This document shows positions 12,342 to 12,355 of a stretch of 12,355 nt of DNA, piece after piece. The stretch is from an uncultured Bacillota bacterium (GTDB taxonomy: Bacteria; Bacillota; Clostridia; Peptostreptococcales; Anaerovoracaceae), in assembly GCA_946541435.1 (NCBI GenBank), contig CAMNJK010000026.1:1-12355 (forward strand). Reading direction: 5' to 3'. Position 1 is the stretch's first letter. Every line of letters starts with the position of its first letter. Below the pieces are notes generated by a model. The model did not search any database, was not told the origin of the DNA, and saw nothing but the letters and a program-made list of their open reading frames with translations. A program made the translations under genes and the position numbers.

Positions 12342-12355
12342 TGCGTGAAAAGCGC

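Noticed and set aside
1..12355. CRISPR array, insertion sequence or phage genes
   Set aside because: No regularly spaced repeats, transposase, integrase or phage protein motifs were seen in any frame.

Overview
The window looks like a stretch of chromosome from a high-GC anaerobic Firmicute, probably a clostridium of the Lachnospiraceae type. This is inferred from strong AGGAGG-type ribosome sites, four-cysteine L31, GltD-like flavoproteins with ferredoxin domains, EtfA, WalJ and RlmH. No species can be named from the sequence alone.

Layout. The left edge (1-615) is the 3' end of an electron-transfer flavoprotein alpha gene. Next comes rpmE (777-974) with its own promoter, structured leader and terminator. 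Directly behind that terminator lies a start-less, AT-richer remnant of a YD-repeat protein (1035-1388), closed by a strong terminator. A divergent pair follows: a 66-residue ferredoxin-like protein on the minus strand and a SanA/YdcF-like membrane protein on the plus strand. A closely packed plus-strand run then extends to 8966: an unknown 126-residue protein, a 921-residue double GltD-like iron-sulfur flavoprotein, a geranylgeranyl-reductase-family flavoprotein, WalJ, RlmH and RNase HI.

The minus-strand pair SGNH hydrolase plus ArsR-type regulator (8973-9944) meets rnhA tail to tail. It is divergent from a type I asparaginase and a diacylglycerol-kinase-family lipid kinase on the plus strand. 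The right end holds tRNA-Ser(CGA) with its own promoter, a long hairpin and an unexplained tRNA T-loop-like sequence.

How the genes may work together. The most unusual part is 2699-7050. The unknown protein and the double flavoprotein overlap by one base, and the prenyl-reductase-like flavoprotein begins 18 bases later. I infer a redox pathway in which NAD(P)H electrons pass through flavins and Fe-S clusters of the large protein to the reductase, acting on an unidentified (perhaps isoprenoid) substrate. The three downstream genes are conserved housekeeping genes. The SGNH/asparaginase intergenic region carries overlapping divergent promoters under an imperfect palindrome that could be the ArsR protein's operator.
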